Below, in pieces: positions 8,753-64,000 of a stretch of 64,000 nt of DNA. Below the pieces are notes generated by a model. The model was given only the letters and a program-made list of their open reading frames with translations, was not told where the DNA came from and ran no database searches. Source of the DNA: Lateolabrax maculatus (taxonomy: Eukaryota > Chordata > Actinopteri > Acropomatiformes > Lateolabracidae); NCBI GenBank assembly GCA_031216445.1, contig CM062214.1, positions 9,912,001-9,976,000 of the forward strand. The letters are read 5' to 3'. Made by a program: the position numbers and the translations under genes. Within the stretch, counting starts at the first letter, position 1. Every line of letters begins with the position of its first letter.

Positions 8753-9232
8753 AATAGTGTGGAATGTACTCCAGTACTGTTCATTAGTACAGTTTTGAGG
8801 TACTTCTGCTATACTTGCCACTGTACACTTCTGTTCCACCAGATTTCACAGGAAAGTATTTTACATTTCCACCTAATTTATCTGAGAGCTGTAGTTAGTG
8901 GTTACTTTGCAGCTTTGAATTTTACATCCAAAACCAATGATGATCTTTTAAAATATTGTTGGAAATTGAATTACCCAAAAATGTATCAAGTAGCTAAAAT
9001 GAGCTTCACTTTAAAGCACGGTTTCCACTTTAACACTGAAGCAGCTTTTTACCATTACATCCCTGATAGTAATACAATAACAACACTGAAAGAGGTCAGT
9101 CTGCATGAGTACTTTTACTTTAAACAATGTAAGTACATTTTGTCGATAATACTTCTTTACTCTTATGTAAAGACTTTTATCATTTAGTATTTTTACCTAA
9201 GTAAGATGGTCTGAATACCTTTTCCAACATCA
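8753..9232 (+). mobile_element. dispersed fish repeat (AGTACTTTTACTT type)
   Basis: The segment follows, with decay, a repeat I recognise from percomorph genomes: TAGTTACTTTGCAG-like text, then AAATTAC-CAA...GTAGCTAAAATGAGC, then GAGTACTTTTACTT, ending TCTGAATACC-TTTCCAAC. It contains a 142-codon open frame that is only a by-product of the repeat. The family name is not assigned. Confidence 0.7.
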
Positions 9233-9294
9233 ACTACAAGTACACTGAAGTTGAGGTTACTCGGTATAAAAAGTGGAGGAAAAAAATCTGCCTC

Positions 9295-11710
9295 AGACTC
9301 GACAAACTATTTCCTTTATTAGAAAGAAATCCTTGGAGGTATAAGCCCTCAAAGAACTCTAAACGTTATGATGTTACATGCCATATATACAGTTATATAC
9401 ATAAAAGTGCAATGTCACAATGGGTAAGCTGTTTATTTATTATTAATTCTGTCACTACTGTTTGGAAAATGGCATCATTACTTTTTCATGTGTCTTCTTC
9501 CTGCACTGCATTTTCTCAAAAACACAGACATGAAAATAAAACAGTAAAGAATGTCTGAAGTTCCTCTAAAACATTTTCAAAGGCACTTTCACAAGTACAT
9601 ACTACAGATGTACATAACACCACAGAGTAGCTTAAAGCCTACAGACGGCGTAACTGAGTCCTACTGTTGATGATGTTAACATAGCAACAAAAGCACACTT
9701 TTTTCTTTCTTTTTTTTTCTTTTTTTTACAACTGGCTTCATGCTGTATCTCTGGATATTTATTCTACATCATTTGTTCTAAGTCATTTCTACCCAGAAAC
9801 ACAACAAACATAACAAAAATGATTACAAAAATAATGAATGTTAGTAAGTCAGAAATCAATTATCTTTTGATTATTATACACACAATATCTGTCAAGTCAA
9901 AGATAGTGTAAACCTGCTGTTAGAGAGCATTACTTATTCATTGCAAACCACGTCTTTTCTCTGTGTTATTATGATCCAAACATTCCCAGGACATGCACCC
10001 AATTCTGTTATTTCTACAGTACAGAGGTTATTTTGAAAAGGACATACAGAGGTGCAGTCACACAGGTGAAAGGCTGGCGCACAGTTTTATGGGACTATTG
10101 CATTTGAAATTAATATTTGACCTGGACACACGTGAGCCGACTGCCGAGGGCCGTTCACCACAGATTGTGTGGTTTTCTGCCACACGTCGGGCATTTGGAG
10201 GCGTCATCATCCACAAATGCAGACGAGCCACAGAGAACAATACAAAAAAAAACAAACAAAAAAAAAAAACATTACTGCCATTCTCACCTGAACATAAAAC
10301 GGACTAGAGGGACACAAAGCAAGCTGCTGTTTACAGATACTTTGACGAAGAGAAGCACAGGAAGCAGGGTGAACACATCAGGAGGCTTAACAGTCATCAG
10401 GTCCATGGCTACGGGCAGCACTCCCACAGGGCGCTGCCATGAGTCTGTACACAATCAGTCGATGTGAAGAATGCCTACATCAGATATATGGAGGGTCAAC
10501 ACGTCCATGCTTCTACTTGTACAGTCATGTCTTTGGGTAAATAAAGCCACGCACGGCATAAACGAAGCAATGGCAAGTGTTCCACGGCGTATAATAGCAT
10601 GTGTGTTCTGTATACTGTAGATAGGAGATGATTTGTCATCAGAATTTTTCACACTGCTCCTCATAGATTATACAGGTGCAGAGGCATAATGTTATTAGGC
10701 ATATTTTACCCCTGTATCATGAGTTATCGATGTAAGAATTCAAGAATGCATGGAAATGTTCAAACAAAGTTCACAATGAAGTAGTGGTTTTATCCAATAG
10801 TCATATCTCATTCCAGGCAATATGGAAATATCTTAAAAATAAATTTGAGTGAATCCAGCACAGAGGTGATCTTTGTACATTTCTGAGACTCAACACACGG
10901 TATGCCTTGCCAAATAAAGTTGCAGAGTTTACACGCTAGTGGAAAAAAAAGCATACTGCTGTCAGTACTATCATCTATTAACAAAGTACCGTAAATTGTT
11001 ATGGGCTCTTCAGGCCCCAAATCAGTCCAACCTTCAAACCATTTCTGTCCAGGTAGTCACAGCACCTTTATAATATTAAACATTTGAAATCAGTTACATC
11101 TCAAAGTCAATAAGGCCTTTGGACCAGTTCACAACACCTTCAATGGCCCTCCTAGATAAGAGCAAAAAAATAAAAATTATATAATCTAGTTCTATGTGTG
11201 AGAATGCCACTCTGGTCACTACAGCTCTCATCACGCTCCGTTTCAGGTTCAGTGGTAAACAGAGGAGCTACATGCAGCATGTTTTTGTTCAAAGTTACAC
11301 AGTTCATCAATGTCTGTAAACTAAACTAAACTATTATACATTTTCTAAAACCTCGAAGGAAGCCTTTGTGATTTGTTGTTTGAATTTATTTTTAAAAATG
11401 TGTTAGATAATATTAATGTAAGCATATTAACACATAAACTGTGCACATGTTATGGAGACGGGGGATCTGTCTGGCTGACAGGTCCGTCTACCTTGTAACT
11501 CCTACATCAGTCTCCCTGACAGAGTCCTCTTTATGATCTCCTTTTCAGCTTCAAAACACCTCAAGGAAACATCCTTTCCTGTCCAGGTCCATGTATTTTA
11601 CACGCTCTTAGATATTATTTGTTGTACGTCTATGAAGTCCAGACACAGGTAGCATTTTGCAGCCCCCTGGACGTCGATTGAGAGTTTTTGTTTTACATCT
11701 GTCCCAGAGG
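9295..11710 (-). other. srgap1: srgap1 3' UTR (inferred)
   Basis: About 2.4 kb of AT-rich sequence between the srgap1 stop (11711) and the AATAAA at 9320-9315. No ORF is supported. Long UTRs are common for this family. Extent is inferred from the polyadenylation hexamers only. Confidence 0.55.
9315..9320 (-). other. srgap1 probable polyadenylation signal
   Basis: The minus strand reads AATAAA here, 2.4 kb after the srgap1 stop, followed by a T-rich stretch. Another candidate lies at 9431-9440 (minus strand AATAAATAAA). The choice needs 3'-end data. Confidence 0.5.

Positions 11711-64000
<52,290 letters not shown>

Noticed and set aside
8759..9187. 142-codon open frame on the plus strand after ccdc113
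   Set aside because: It runs through a dispersed fish repeat whose nucleotide order I recognise. The protein is low in complexity and has no family features.

Overview
This is nuclear DNA from a ray-finned fish, most likely a percomorph teleost. The evidence is GT-AG split genes of vertebrate type, dense CA/TG microsatellites, and decayed interspersed repeats whose wording I recognise from percomorph genomes. The species cannot be fixed. I see no bacterial, phage, CRISPR or operon-like content. Three protein-coding genes account for all the coding sequence I can support.

Layout. (1) Positions 1-4419, minus strand: the 5' nine coding exons of a PARP12-type gene (four CCCH zinc fingers, two WWE modules, start of the ADP-ribosyltransferase domain). 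The catalytic core lies off the left edge. (2) Positions 4420-5251: an 832-bp head-to-head intergenic region. It carries a textbook interferon-stimulated response element close to parp12 and two X-box-like half-sites next to the ccdc113 start. (3) Positions 5252-8346, plus strand: ccdc113 (CFAP263), a ciliary coiled-coil gene. Ten exons give a 386-codon frame including the stop, but a 14-bp micro-exon contains an in-frame TAA. (4) Positions 8347-9300: short convergent intergenic region, almost filled by a MITE-like inverted-repeat element and a dispersed repeat. (5) Positions ~9300-64000, minus strand: srgap1 (SLIT-ROBO Rho GTPase-activating protein 1), exons 2-22 and the 3' UTR. Exon 1 and the promoter lie off the right edge. 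All 21 exons join in one open frame of 1084 complete residues.

How the genes relate. They share no pathway. PARP12 is an interferon-inducible antiviral mono-ADP-ribosyltransferase, CCDC113 acts in motile cilia, and srGAP1 shapes membranes and switches off Rho GTPases downstream of Robo. Their relation is architectural: parp12 and ccdc113 diverge from a common upstream region, while ccdc113 and srgap1 converge on each other's 3' ends.

The srgap1 introns make up most of the window. Apart from microsatellites, two tRNA-derived SINE relics and several non-autonomous DNA-element relics, I see nothing functional in them. I found no convincing undescribed system. The most useful leads are the stop codon in the ccdc113 micro-exon, the ISRE/X-box divergent promoter, the strongly diverged linker exon of srgap1, and the inverted-repeat elements.
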